DNA of 64,000 nt from Adiantum capillus-veneris (lineage: Eukaryota > Streptophyta > Polypodiopsida > Polypodiales > Pteridaceae), in assembly GCA_014529385.2 (NCBI GenBank), contig CM043944.1, positions 54,412,268 through 54,476,267 on the forward strand, given 5' to 3'. This document shows positions 22,192 to 33,073 of this stretch, piece after piece; the first letter of the stretch is position 1; each line of letters opens with the position of its first letter. Position numbers and translations under genes: made by a program. A model generated the notes under the pieces. The model was not told the DNA's origin, did not search any database, and saw only the letters and a list, made by a program, of their open reading frames with translations.

Positions 22192-24126
22192 TCATAATGC
22201 TCTCTTGGGAAATATTGGTAACATCAAAAAGTCCCACATATGCCACATAGCATGAATTTTTAGTGAATTTGCATCACCCCCTCTAGTATCCAAAACTTTA
22301 GCATGCATCCCTGAATCATCAAGCTCCATATTATCAATTATCTCATTTGGTGCCTCATAATCTACATACATAACTTCTCTTACATGCATGAAATCATGTA
22401 AAGCCTCATCCAAGAATATCATAAGATCTACCTCGTGCTCATCTCCTTCTTTCTGTAGGTCACATATCTAATAGTACTTTTGGAAACCCCTATCATAAGG
22501 AGCTTGAAATTACTCCTGAGAATCCTCTAAAAGAGCCATAAGCTCCATGTCCTCCTGTTCTTGTTGTCCCATTTCATGACATGATTGATATCTTTCAAAA
22601 CCCTTCTTATATGTGGCATGGAAACCATCCAAAGATTCATGCAAAAGATACATAAGATCCTCTTCAATGGGACCAACTTGAGAGCATATCCCATGATGCA
22701 ATGGTTCCTCATACTTGTGGTATGCATATAGGCCATATTTCCTTCACACTTTTTTTCTACCATCACACCTTCTTTCAAGTACCTTTGTACTTCAATCTCA
22801 AAAAAGTCAGCATGCTTCACAAAGATAGAAGTTAATTCTTTTTCCATTTCATCATCGAAACCCTTCCACTCATTGGTAGTAGTGGGTGGTTTGCATATCA
22901 ACTTGTACCCCCTCCAAACAAGACTCTACGACTTTGAAATACATCTCATCCACCAATCCACAAGAATATGTATCACATTGAAGAGCATTGGCATCACAAA
23001 AAGTATTATCTTCATTTGGAGATTTGTGAATCTCTTTGAAGCATGAAACAACTTTCAAATTGCAATACTTTATATCATACCATTTCGCATGTTCACATCT
23101 CCTTGGCTACATCCATGCTCTACCACATGCTTTACAACATCTTTATCATCCTTTTCTTCACAACATGACAATTTTTGCATAACCAATTCACCAAAAGCAT
23201 TGTAAGAATCACAAAAAGAAATACATCTCATCCACCAATCCACAAGAATATGTATCACATTGAAGAGCATTGTCATCACAAACAATTTAATCTTCATTTG
23301 GATATTTGTGAATCTCTTTAAAGCATGAACCAACTTCCAAATCGCAATACTTTATGTCATCCTGGGTCATACCTTTTTGCATGTTTACATCTCCTTGTCT
23401 ACATCCATGCTCTACCACATTCTTTACAACATCTTTATCATCCTTGTCTTCACAACATGATAATTTTTGCATAACCAATTCACCAAAAGCAGTGTAAGCA
23501 TCACCAAATGAAATCCCATCCAGTGAATCCCCAATAGAAACTGAGCTCACATAATCATCTTTTGGAGATTGAGTTCCATCCATAGTATCTTCGACCATAG
23601 GTCTATGTGAAAACTCCATAGCATCAAACAAGGAAGCAAAATTCTCATGTGCCAAAATAGAAGCACCAAGTTTTGCATAAACAACTTTGAGTACATCCTC
23701 ATCTTTTGCATGTAACAATGTTTTTTCCTTGTAGAAGGCACTCATCTATTATAGATTTCATCTTTTCATGAATTTGATTGCGATCAGTTGTATATCCTGG
23801 TACTTGTATCAATTTTCTATTGTCAACATTCTATACAACATCTAACTTTGTAGAAGAAATGCGCTCTATTTCCATTCCGTAAAGCCCAAGGTTTCTTGTG
23901 TGAAAGCATTCTTTTCTATGTCTGGGACTTGCTAATAGAAATCTGGAGTTACCAATTGTTGAAAGTACATAATCATCAATCTTTTAGGAATCCCTTGAAC
24001 CCTCATCCCCATTGCATAGTACTCAAGAATGACTCTTGGGTCATATCCCTCAAAGACATTACATTTCTCATACACTGCACCCAATGCAATCCTTACTACT
24101 TCTTCCATCTCCATCACTTTGGTTAA
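22192..24126 (-). pseudogene. Acidic, repeat-containing ORF remnants of the truncated LTR element
   Basis: Several minus-strand ORFs (24117-23932, 23745-23287, 23333-23070, 23058-22870, 22901-22527, 22422-22192) read as one decayed coding region rich in Asp, Glu and Cys. The N-terminal part (EMEEVVRIALGAVYEKCNVF, then GYDPRVILEYYAMGM) is the most protein-like. The centre is an internal tandem duplication. I recognise no enzyme domain; gag-like or accessory coding is the likeliest reading from position next to the primer site. Confidence 0.4.
22940..23515 (-). repeat. Tandem duplication of about 285 bp
   Basis: 22941-23215 and 23223-23510 match closely: ACATCTCATCCACCAATCC at 22941 and 23223, CATCCATGCTCTACCACAT at about 23111 and 23403. 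The second copy has about 10 extra bases. The duplication lies inside the decayed ORF of the truncated LTR element. Confidence 0.85.
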
Positions 24127-24241
24127 ACAAATTTTTTTTGAAACTATATCAGATAACCCTTTTTGAAATCACATCATGTACATTCAACTTTATATCATCA
24201 CAAATCCTAGCCGAGTCACTTCGCGTCGGGTTCACCAAAAA

Positions 24242-25110
24242 TGCCAGAATGTGTGCGGTCTAGCTGGGAAGGTGCAGAACCTCTAGCTGTGAGAGTTCAT
24301 GATGAGAGTCACAAACACTTTAAGAAAAAGCATTTACGTAAAATAAACAAAACTTTTTCTAAGGGTGACTCAAAATCTAAGAGTGTTCGTGACAGCAAAG
24401 TCACAAACCCTCTTTCCATTGTGCTTGGAATCTGCTTGTTTTCGTAGTTGAGATTATGATGAAAGGATCACCAAATCACATTCAATTTCACTAAAAAAGA
24501 CCATTTAAAAACACTAAAGTTTTAGCCATGAAACCTCAATGCTTGTACAAGCACAAATCTCAATCAAAACCCAAACCTGTTTCATGGTATCATGTAGCCT
24601 CACCCCCAATTATATAGTCGTAGCATCAAACAATTGAGGAATAAATGAGCTTCCATCTTCACGGAGACCATTTTCTGATTTTTCAAAGATTTAAGAGATT
24701 CTAAGTTGAAGCCCACACACCATTTTGATAAGGGAAAACCCTAATTCACTCCCTCACAAGCTCAAATACAAGATTGTGAAGAGGCACGACTGCAGTAAAC
24801 ATAGATTGGGCAACCATGGAAGCAATGCACAGTAGAAGAAAATTGCAGGTGTTTTCTGTAAAAATAAGCCCTCTCTCTCTTCTCCATAGAATTTCAGCTG
24901 ATGTGTCAATTTTTTGGCATTTTGCCACTTTGGACCAAAACTAGGTCATTTTCAGCTCATTTTTGACCCAAAAAATACCATTTTTGATGCAAAAAATCCC
25001 AAACGGAGTCAAAAAAATCCCTAAATTTTTGGGATCACTTCCATAAGCATAAAAACCACAGATAAGCATCATTTTTAATCAATATATCATTTTGGGTCAC
25101 TTCCCATGCA
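24242..25110 (-). repeat. LTR of the truncated element (right limit approximate)
   Basis: On the plus strand it starts TGCCAGAATG immediately beyond the primer-binding-like TTGGTGAACCCGACG (minus sense, 24226-24241). A CA-ending candidate is CTTCCCATGCA near 25109. No second copy is present to confirm the limits. Confidence 0.4.
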
Positions 25111-26786
25111 ATTTTGCAAGGATGCCTTTTAGATGCTATACCACGACTCCTCGGATAGGTATGTACATGATAGCGACCGTAGTAGCCACTTCAACATATA
25201 TCACAATATGTACATGATTGCTTTTATTTTCATACATTGAGAAGTGTTAAGAGTGAGGTGAAGGTTTTTATTTCACACTATGTACATGCCACGACACGAC
25301 AACGCTCAAGGGATATTTGCGCCAGAAGGCACGTCCGAAGGGTAGCATGGCAGAAGGTTGGCTGCTATCAGAGTCCCTAGTTTACATTGGAGATTGGTTA
25401 GATGGATTTGATAAACCTTGTGACATGCTATTGTGAACCATAGATGATGAGCGTATATCTGGGATTTTCATGTGCAATCTCGGTGTTGAGAAAAAAATGA
25501 CAGAAGATCTAGAGGCTAAAATCAATTGATTTTGCATGCTTAACAATCCAGTGATGCAAAAGTGGATTTCAAAATAAGAGGATGCAAAGCAAGAGCGACA
25601 AAGGGCATGAATTGAGTGGAGACAAGGAAGAAATCCACTGATGCATTATCCAGCGGGTCTCAAGTACCAATATTCATGAGCTTAAGATGGTTGCACAACC
25701 AATTGAAAAGTGCACAATAGTGCGGTGAACAAGTGATTGAGGAGGAGTGGGAGTACTCTCGGGGTTGCATGACCAATGTAAGTTTGCAATGTATGACTCG
25801 TGGATTTTTAGATGTTTTGATGGCCACTCATTATCTTTGTTGGTTGGAGTATAAGTCATAAATGACAGTATGGTGTAAAGGTCGCCATTTTAGGGTGGAA
25901 TGGATTGACAAAAAGCGTTTTACAAAAGATTGTGGAATCATGGAAAAATTCAAACAATCTAGTCGATGACGGTCTGTGATGTAGATCTTATGGTGGCGTA
26001 ACTCACTTACTTCGGCACGTTACAAGAGATTTTGAGGATCGATTATAAAGGATATTTTTGTGGATTTGTTTGATGTACAATGGTTCAAGATAAACATGGA
26101 GGGTCACAATGTTGCTTTGCGCAAAGGAGAGTTAGGTTTCCTTGAGGTGGATTCAACCAAAAAATGGACCGACCTTCTAAACACTTTCGTACTACCCGAG
26201 CATTGTGAACAAGTAAGTCTATAAATCTTTAACATCCAATTTTAGAGGACTAGTGGCTGGAAGCACTCATGTAAGCTATGTGGCTCTTGTAGGTGGTATT
26301 TCATCCTACAAAGTCTGCACCAAGCTGGTGGTATGTCATAGAGGTATCCCCTAGTGAATGGACGTATGAGGGCTACCATGTGCCAATCACAACGACATCA
26401 GTGGAGGAGATAGGAGAGGATGCTGATTTGGAAGTCGTTGAGGTGGTGCCAGACAAGCCTCGCACTTCTACTCTCTATGGGATGCATGCGGAGGACCTAC
26501 AAAATGTAACAAAGAACATTTGCCTAAACGGAGAGCTCTATATAGACATAGGGAGTTATGTTGAGTTATGCAAGGATGAGAGAGACACCTCTTAAAGCCA
26601 TAAGCATTGTATTTGAGAAATTTTGCTCCTTTTTATAATATATATTGGATTCAAGTGGAGTTTTGTCTATTCTTGTCTATATGCTATACTTGAGAAAAGC
26701 AAATTGTGATTAAGCAAATTATAACTTGTTTAGATTCTTTTCTCCATTCATCATTAAGATTTAATGTTCGTGTGTTTGATGTAGGT

Positions 26787-27591
26787 ATGGATGATGATCA
26801 ATTTATTTCTTCTCTGTCACTCGAGCATAGGAGGTGGTATATGGAGCGTCATCGCTCTAGAGCACCATCACATCACCCCACTTCTTCAACGTCTCCTTCT
26901 TTTTTGGAGCGATCTATGTGCTCCAAGAGTTTGGTGTCTACTAGACAATCTACACACTCTTCTAGGCACCGACGCTCTAGTGGTAGTGACGACGGTTGCT
27001 ATGGAGATGCCACTGCTAATGCTTTGACACCACGTCATTGTCGACAAGGCTCATTACCTTCCCTTCTTTGCGTGCCCCCCACACAAGCCACGGCATTTCC
27101 ATCTACTCCAGGTTGTGCGTGACTATTGGCCGTTCTTGGCTACACACCACTCGCTACTCCTTTGGGAGTCACCCTAGTTGACACTCCTCACTTCGGGGCC
27201 CAGACTCTAGTGGAGACACCTGTCATCTATACCCCCATCAAGATGCCACTTAAGATGCCACTCGAGACCACTGCCATGATAGCTAGGTTCACGTGTCACA
27301 GGCGAGAGGGCTTGCCATACTCAATTGACATTAGTGGCGGTATCATCATGAATGACGAGGGCAAAAAGGTGATTTCGTGCATGCGTGGACTTTGCTCTCA
27401 GGTGTTTTGACACTACATACTAAACACCTAGAGTGAAGTGTCAAAAGAATTAAAAGACAGAGTCATCATCATGTTGCATGACAATTTTCTCATGTCAAGT
27501 TGAGATGAGCGCTTCAATGAAGACCTGATGAAGGTGCGGATGCGCGAATACTGCAAGCACAAGCATTTTGAAGTGCAAAAAGCAATAAAGC
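26787..27591 (+). pseudogene. Second CACTA ORF (Transposase_24/TNPA-like), broken
   Basis: Starts MDDDQFISSLSLEHRRWYME, has a Ser/His/Arg/Pro-rich low-complexity N-terminal half, then a Thr/Pro segment. A C-terminal part (GLPYSIDISGGIIMNDEGKK, VSKELKDRVIIMLHDNF, VRMREYCKHKHFEVQKAI) has the form of the plant En/Spm-associated Transposase_24 domain, which in CACTA elements binds subterminal repeats. In-frame stops occur at 27120, 27408, about 27435 and about 27508. The frame is interrupted at 27591 by the small LTR element and picks up again at 30523 (WVETVRLAGQRILE). The last part is probably at 63551-63800, beyond element 1. Confidence 0.55.
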
Positions 27592-27989
27592 TGTTACGAC
27601 ATAAGTCGCACAATGCGGTCCTGCAGTCTTGCGGAGGTCTGGACATTGCGGATCAGGATTCATGCGGCGGATGTGGCGGCAGTTCTTCACAAGATATCAT
27701 GGGACAGGAGGAGTGTGTGCACCATTCCCGATTTGCGCTGGAGCAGCGGTTGTATATGGGGGGCATGCCTGTCTTTGATGTAGCTTACCTTTATGTTATC
27801 CATTACATCTACTGTTGTAACTCTGTGTCTGGATTAAATATGAATGAAGTAGGAGGTGTTCTGTGCCTTTGTACGGTGCACTGTCTTCTATCCTATTTCT
27901 ATGTGTTTGATGTTCACATAATGTAAGGTAGTTTGCGGGTAATCATTCCAGTAATGCCTATTGCTCCTGTGTGGGCAATAGCCATTACA
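27592..27989 (+). repeat. Left LTR of the small element
   Basis: 398 bp, starting TGTTACGACATAAG and ending GCCATTACA. It aligns along its whole length with 30128-30517 with several substitutions and small indels. Confidence 0.9.
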
Positions 27990-28313
27990 TCTGGCGACCA
28001 CGATGCATGATGGATGACCTGCAATGAACATGCATGCCCACTAGGTCGCAGGGTCCGCTTGACCCTGTGGTTCCAATTGTAGGAAGACGTCGTAGGAGAG
28101 GCGGTGAATATGCATAGAACAGATTGGGATGTGAAACTTCCTTCCGCAACCGCATTGGTGGTTCCAAAAGTTTCCATGTTCGCCAACTTGGATTGGCAAG
28201 GAAAAGTTGTTCACCCCACAGCTTTGATTGAACAACTTGCTGTGGGAGATATGGTGCAACTTAATAACCAATAGATTAAGCTGACAGCAGAAAGAATTTC
28301 AAGGTGTTGCTGT

Positions 28314-28562
28314 TTGCCCAATGATGGAGTCATGCAAGCATCTCATGTGATTCCTGTTGCCGATGTCGAGCAAGAATTTGGATTGAAAGTGAAAGGTGAA
28401 TATAAGCTTTCAGGGTTAACAGATGTAGCAACAAGGGATGCGTACATATGGTTTCTCAAGGCAATTTGGCTACAAGCCAAAACCTATACCATCTTGACCA
28501 AAACGAGAAATGTGTTGCATTCAGCCAACTTTGAGCCAGTGGCTTGGGCAGCAGTTGTCTGA
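28314..28562 (+). pseudogene. gag-like ORF fragment of the small LTR element
   Basis: An 82-codon frame (NDGVMQASHVIPVADVEQEF...) continuing an upstream frame (VVPKVSMFANLDWQGKVVHP from about 28155) across a stop at 28272-28274. The whole reads as a decayed protein of about 150 residues. No domain is recognised; its position after the primer site suggests gag. Confidence 0.35.
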
Positions 28563-28859
28563 GAGAGACTGCTGGCAGAATGCCAAAGAGTGGTGGCACA
28601 GCTGGGGTGAAATACCCCAACCAACACAAAAGTCGGCCAGTTATTGACATTGATCTTTCCCTTACAAGAAGTTTTCCCTCTCGCTCTACGTCCTCTCTGC
28701 CATTTTGAAGATGACAGATTGGTGGTCTAAGGGACTGTTGCACCTCTGTCGCAAACCCAGAGTTTGGCAGCTCCTGCTGGGCAAGAAACACAGTAGAATG
28801 TTGGTACTGAGGATTTTCCGGGTCCATCGACTGCACTGGTACCCTCTGGAGCAAAAGAG

Positions 28860-29330
28860 ATGGCCACTACAGGACTAGCAACCCGCAAGCGAGCGCGGGA
28901 GGAACAACAGTTTTCTACACCACCTCCTGCGACTGCATCTCCTGTGCTGGAGGATTCTGCGGTGGCACGCTGGAGACGCCGAATGCAGGAAAGGGTGGCA
29001 ATTACTACTCTGATTGGGACTGGCTCTCCGGCTATGGACATTCCATCGCAGCCAAAAACTTTTGGAACCACCAATGCAGCTGCTTTGACGGGAGGTACTC
29101 TTCTCGCGGTGCTACCATGGGAGGCGGCGGTAGCAAACCCTGCTGACCAAATCCATGCGTGTGGCACTTTTTTGAGTAGACTTGCGGAGTCTATTCGTGC
29201 GGCCTGGCCAGCCCCTGCAACAGAGGGTCGAGTTAATGAGCTAGAAATGTAGGTAATGGCTTTGCAGGCTCGCATTGCCGATTTGACCAATCAAAATGAA
29301 GATTTGAATGCAACGGCTCGCCAGCAATGA
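28860..29330 (+). pseudogene. Ala/Pro-rich coiled-coil ORF of the small LTR element
   Basis: A 130-codon open frame (28860-29252). The first 40 residues are basic then Pro/Ser/Thr-rich (KRAREEQQ, TPPPATASPV). The end, read past the stop, is a likely coiled coil (NELEM, then VMALQARIADLTNQNEDL). Its C-terminus resembles the coiled-coil segments often found in plant retrotransposon gag-like proteins. It does not resemble a polymerase. Further decayed frames run to 30093 (29758-30093, Pro-rich then acidic). Confidence 0.4.
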
Positions 29331-30127
29331 AGAAATACAAATGCTTAGGGGGGCTAATGCTATGTTTGTGGCTTCCATTCAAGATGAACTGCTTTAATTG
29401 TGAACGCAGCATAGCTTTGCCTCATACTTAGCCTCGCATCCTGGTGATGTCATGATCAATATGAACGATTTGGATGCTTTGGCGATGGAGATGCAACAGG
29501 ACCTCCACATCTTTTTGGAAAATCAACTGCAGAGCTAGAGCACATGGTTGTCTACTGAGGTGAGAGCACAGCCACCAACTCAGCAGGTTGTGATGTAGCA
29601 ACCTGAGTCATCCAACACTGACAGAGGTAAGAGTGTCGTTCTAGAAGGTTTTGATATTGCTGATTGGGCACAAGCTATAGAGGATTGTGCTGAGGCCCAG
29701 GCTCATGTATCTCGTTTTCACAGAATGATTCGTTGATTTCGTAAGGAGCGGCACAGGGTGTGTTTTTGGGTGGAGATTTTGGCTCACTCTTTCTTCCTCA
29801 GTCTACCCCCATGTCCTCCATTTTGTTCTGCTCTCAATAGATACCTCTCTTGCTATTATCCTCTACATACACCTCTTGCTCCTTTTCCGCAGGCGCCGCA
29901 GTCTGTTTCTTTTCCAACACAGTTTATTCCCAGGGCTCCTTGGCCGAAGCACACTAAGATAGATCCACATCTTTTGGATGAGGTCTATCGGGCCCATACT
30001 ACAGATTTTAGAGGCTTTGGATACATTGACATTTCATCTTCACCAGAACAGGTTGAAGATCAGCAACTGGAACCTTCCAACCGGAGGGGCTGAGTGTGGG
30101 TTCGCGCGATCCACTGTGTGTGCCAGG

Positions 30128-30517
30128 TGTTACGGCATAAGTCTCACAATGCGGTCCTCCAGAGGTCTGGACATTGCGGATCAGGAGTCATGCGGCGGCC
30201 GTGGTGGCAGTTCTTCACAAGATATCATGGGATAGGAGGAGAGTGTGTACCATTCTCGATCTGCGCTGGAGCAGCGGTTGTATATGGGGGGCATACCTGT
30301 CTTTGATGTAACTTACCTTTATGTTATCCATTACATATGCTGTTGTAACTCTCTGTCCGAATTACATATGAATGAAGCAGGAGGTGTTCTATGCCTATGT
30401 GCGGTGTACTGTCTTCTATCCTATTTCTATGTGTTTTCTGTTCACATAATGTAAGGTAGTTTGCGGGTAATCATTCCCGTTATGCCTATTTCTCCTGTGC
30501 GGGCAATAGCCATTACA
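30128..30517 (+). repeat. Right LTR of the small element
   Basis: 390 bp, starting TGTTACGGCATAAG and ending GCCATTACA, followed by the AAAGC target duplication at 30518-30522. Confidence 0.9.
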
Positions 30518-30566
30518 AAAGCATGGGTGGAAACGGTCAGATTGGCTGGCCAAAGAATATTGGAAG

Positions 30567-32381
30567 TGTAACATTTGATGGTCTAAAAACTTATGTGTAG
30601 CGGACATTAGCATGAACATAGTGGGAATTTCATTAGAATAGATTCCTAATGAGAATTACAAGAGTGCTTGGGTGGAGAGAGCAACAAAAATCATAACACC
30701 TAGTTAGATAGCATCGACAATACTTTCAAAAGAGAGAGAAATTAAGCTATTGACAACAGTTGAGGACCGGGTTTGCATGGAGCCGGTCCCCCCTCCAAAA
30801 GGCTTTGTATTATGGTTTCTCCCATCAAGAGAGACATTGTACAATACAATTCTTTGTGTTCCTTCAAGACTAGCTAGTGCAATGAAGATGAAAGCTTCAT
30901 GCACTAAGCAAAACACTCAACAAACACAACTTTAATTATCCCCGTTCTCAGACCCAAAACCTCACACATCTTCGAAGATGGTGAGAGCTAGCACGGTATG
31001 AGAGTAGATTGAGAGGAAGAAGGAGTATCTTACGAGAAATATGTACATCTCCTCACATAATCACTCATATTAGCATAGCTTTAGATTAGTAATTAGCTTG
31101 GTAGAGGAGATGAGCATGCATTGAAGATTGGCTCTTGGTTGGATTTGCATCCACAAGCCAAGAGTGTGTCGTTGTAGGCTTCTATCTCACAAGCTTGGAG
31201 TAGGTGATGAGCTCTCCATTAAAGCTTGGGAAGATATAGTCTTCTCTTTATTCACACATGAGATTGTGTGAGTGTGTGTGTGATAATGCCTTGCAAAAAT
31301 CAGCCCCCTCTCTCTCTTGGGCGAGCCCTCTTGCTATTTGCTCTTGTTGAGCCCTCATTGGCTCTCCCCAAGTCAAGCCAATGACTATTAAGCAGCATAA
31401 GTGATAGCCTTCTGACATGTGTCCCCCTTTCCCCTTTTGTGAGAGCTTTAGGTAATTAAATAATTAAACTAAACTTTCATTGGACCCCTTTGCCTCCTGG
31501 CCAATAGGAATCAGGCAAGCCATTGGGCTCCTGAATGCTCATTGGACCCCTTGTGAGACTGCCCAATAGTCTTCTAGGAGACTTAATTCTCATTGGTTTC
31601 TTCTATTAAATGTTTTTAAATTAATTAAACTAGATTTACTCTAGCTTAGTTCTCATTGGTCCACTTCAAGGGTCATCCAATAGAAACCGGGCACACCTTG
31701 TGGGCATCTGGCCTAGGGAGCTGACATGTGTCCCTCATTCCCTTTGTGTAAAGGGAGCCTGTGTGTGTGTGTGTGTGGCTTCCTCCCTCATCCCCTATAA
31801 GAAGGGCTCGTCCCCTCCCATGTAGGGATATGTGTTGACTTTGGAGAGCACACAAAGCATCCAATTCCCCCTAAGCTTTAACCCTTTGGACACAACCTTT
31901 GAATTTTGGAACCCTAGCATTTTGGAAGTCTTAATGGGCTGAACCTTAGGGTCTTTTTAGTCCATTGTTGCACATGGATCTTTTGCAGATGGCCCCCCCT
32001 TTGGATCCATATTTTCCCTCCTTTGGATACCTACTGTGGCCGGTCTGCTAGCTTAACCAATATTCTAGCCTTTTCTTCCCTAGAACTTCCCCACATTAAA
32101 TGATCAATTTAATATGAGAAAATCATTTAGGAGAATTATATATTGATTATTATGACAGGAAGAATGGAAAGCGAGCAGTGCATGAGAATCCTAGCAAGTG
32201 GAAGCAACGAAGGAGGCAGCCAAAGCGCGAGTAGAGGCAGTGAGATCGCACCACTTGGGGAGCGGCGGGTGGACATCATTTGAGGCCAATTTTGTAAGTG
32301 TTTTTGCATTGCCCTTTTGGTTTGGTAGTGATAATGCACTTTTACATTCTAGCATAACGTATTCTTTGTATGTTTTGAACA
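30567..32381 (-). repeat. 3' LTR of element 1 (left copy)
   Basis: About 1815 bp, near-identical over its whole length to 61735-63550 with scattered substitutions and a few small indels, for example in the (GT)n at 31760. The close match suggests a fairly recent insertion. Confidence 0.9.
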
Positions 32382-32690
32382 ATGGTGTAGAGAAGATAAA
32401 GCATATTCATGAGTCCTTTTCTTAGCGGCTATAGGATCCCTATGTTACCCTATGACATCATTCCACAATGGATGACTAGTCCATTTGGCGCTTGAGAGCC
32501 TTAGGCTGCCGCAAGCATGTCTGCACAGTAGTCCTATCAATCTTTCATAGTAGAGTGACAAGCTCTACTTGGTGTTTGGGATACGTCGTCTCCTCAAACT
32601 TGATGTAAGCATGCATACTACTTCATTTTTGTGCAAAATAAAGAAAAAGAGAGTCTTATAAGACAAAAAACACTTTGTTCATTTTTAACA
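32382..32690 (-). other. Element 1 sequence between chromodomain end and 3' LTR
   Basis: Non-coding. A polypurine tract is expected next to 32382 on the minus strand but the sequence there is pyrimidine-rich; nothing else is recognised. Confidence 0.4.
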
Positions 32691-33073
32691 TTTTGTACAT
32701 TTGCTTACTCTTGGGAAGCATTGTAAGCATTGAAAAGGTTTAGGTTATCCTTTAATTGTATGCCTTGCATCCATCTAGCATCTTCAAAAGGATAATCCTT
32801 AAGCTTAATAAGATACCGTCGGATAGTCTTACCGCCTCTTAATACCTTGTCTTCATGTCAGAGAATGGACTCGGGCTGCAGCACCTCCTCTTGGTCCTCA
32901 ATCTCTGGTGGGTCTTCAATAGTTGGTTCTTGAGGTGGGTCTCCTTTGTAAGGATTTAATAGGCTCACATGGAAAGCATTGTGTATGAGCCAATGATTGG
33001 GCAACATGATTTGATAGGCCATCTCATTGATTGGCCTAAGAATATGGAAGGGACCATAGTACCTTTTTGTTGG
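32690..33073 (-). pseudogene. Element 1 integrase C-terminus with chromodomain-like tail (separated part)
   Basis: The minus-strand reading starts inside the integrase C-terminal module (KRYYGPFHILRPINEMAYQI, then NAFHVSLLNPYKG) and, after one stop (about 32857), ends in a chromodomain-like segment (GGKTIRRYLIKLKDYPFEDA, then RWMQG). Chromodomain tails target chromoviral integration to particular chromatin. It is separated from the rest of pol by element 2 at 33074. The aromatic cage is incomplete by eye (Tyr and Trp present), so chromodomain identity is likely rather than sure. Confidence 0.7.

Larger units (their letters stand above)
22097..25299 (-). mobile_element. Truncated LTR retrotransposon inside CACTA copy 2
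   Basis: Homology to CACTA copy 1 stops at GTAGATTCCCTAAA (about 22096) and resumes at AACGCTCAAGGG (about 25300). The inserted sequence reads, on the minus strand, as an LTR ending at 24242 (CA), then TTTTTGGTGAACCCGACG, a primer-binding-like site, then an internal region with weak acidic ORFs (24117-22192). The far LTR is missing and some CACTA sequence (about 150 bp by comparison with copy 1) is lost at the junctions. The right limit may be composite: bases 25110-25299 hold several ATGTACATG repeats of unknown origin. It looks non-autonomous; no pol motif is seen. Confidence 0.55.
19863..26595 (+). pseudogene. TNP2-like CACTA transposase of copy 2, interrupted
   Basis: Same exon plan as copy 1: exon 1 19863-20384, exon 2 from 20484 to about 21195, exon 3 21286-21889, exon 4 from 21977, cut at about 22096 and resumed at about 25300-25777, exon 5 25850-26212, exon 6 26293-26595. 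Motifs: LCPCSQCKH, DYNSIHACPNNCILFGGEYI, GGVNPFGQRSTSYN, PRLNARRALSLKKQIYKGHQ, DUF4218-like RPKGSMAEGWLLSESLVY and the DUF4216-like C-terminus. Damage: TAA in exon 1 (IID then stop), a small deletion after KSEA, a frameshift at the GEYIDMEE segment, loss of the GT donors after exons 2 and 3, and a 3.2-kb insertion replacing the first part of the DUF4218 exon. Where copy 1 has stops (Leu and Trp codons), copy 2 is intact, so the two copies decayed independently. Confidence 0.85.
27592..30517 (+). mobile_element. Small non-autonomous LTR retrotransposon with intact target duplication
   Basis: Direct LTRs 27592-27989 and 30128-30517 (TGTTAC...ATTACA) flank 2.1 kb of internal DNA. The 5 bp before the left LTR (27587-27591) and after the right LTR (30518-30522) are both AAAGC, a perfect target-site duplication. 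Removing the element rejoins the CACTA second ORF in frame. A TGGCGACCACGATGC at 27992, two bases inside the LTR, is a candidate primer site, similar to the 3' end of a plant tRNA-Arg. Plus orientation is favoured by this and by the ORFs. No protease, RT or integrase is present. Confidence 0.9.

Noticed and set aside
30704-30916. 70-codon minus ORF identical to 61872-62084
   Set aside because: Same position in the two LTRs of element 1; no domain, no sign of coding beyond LTR duplication.
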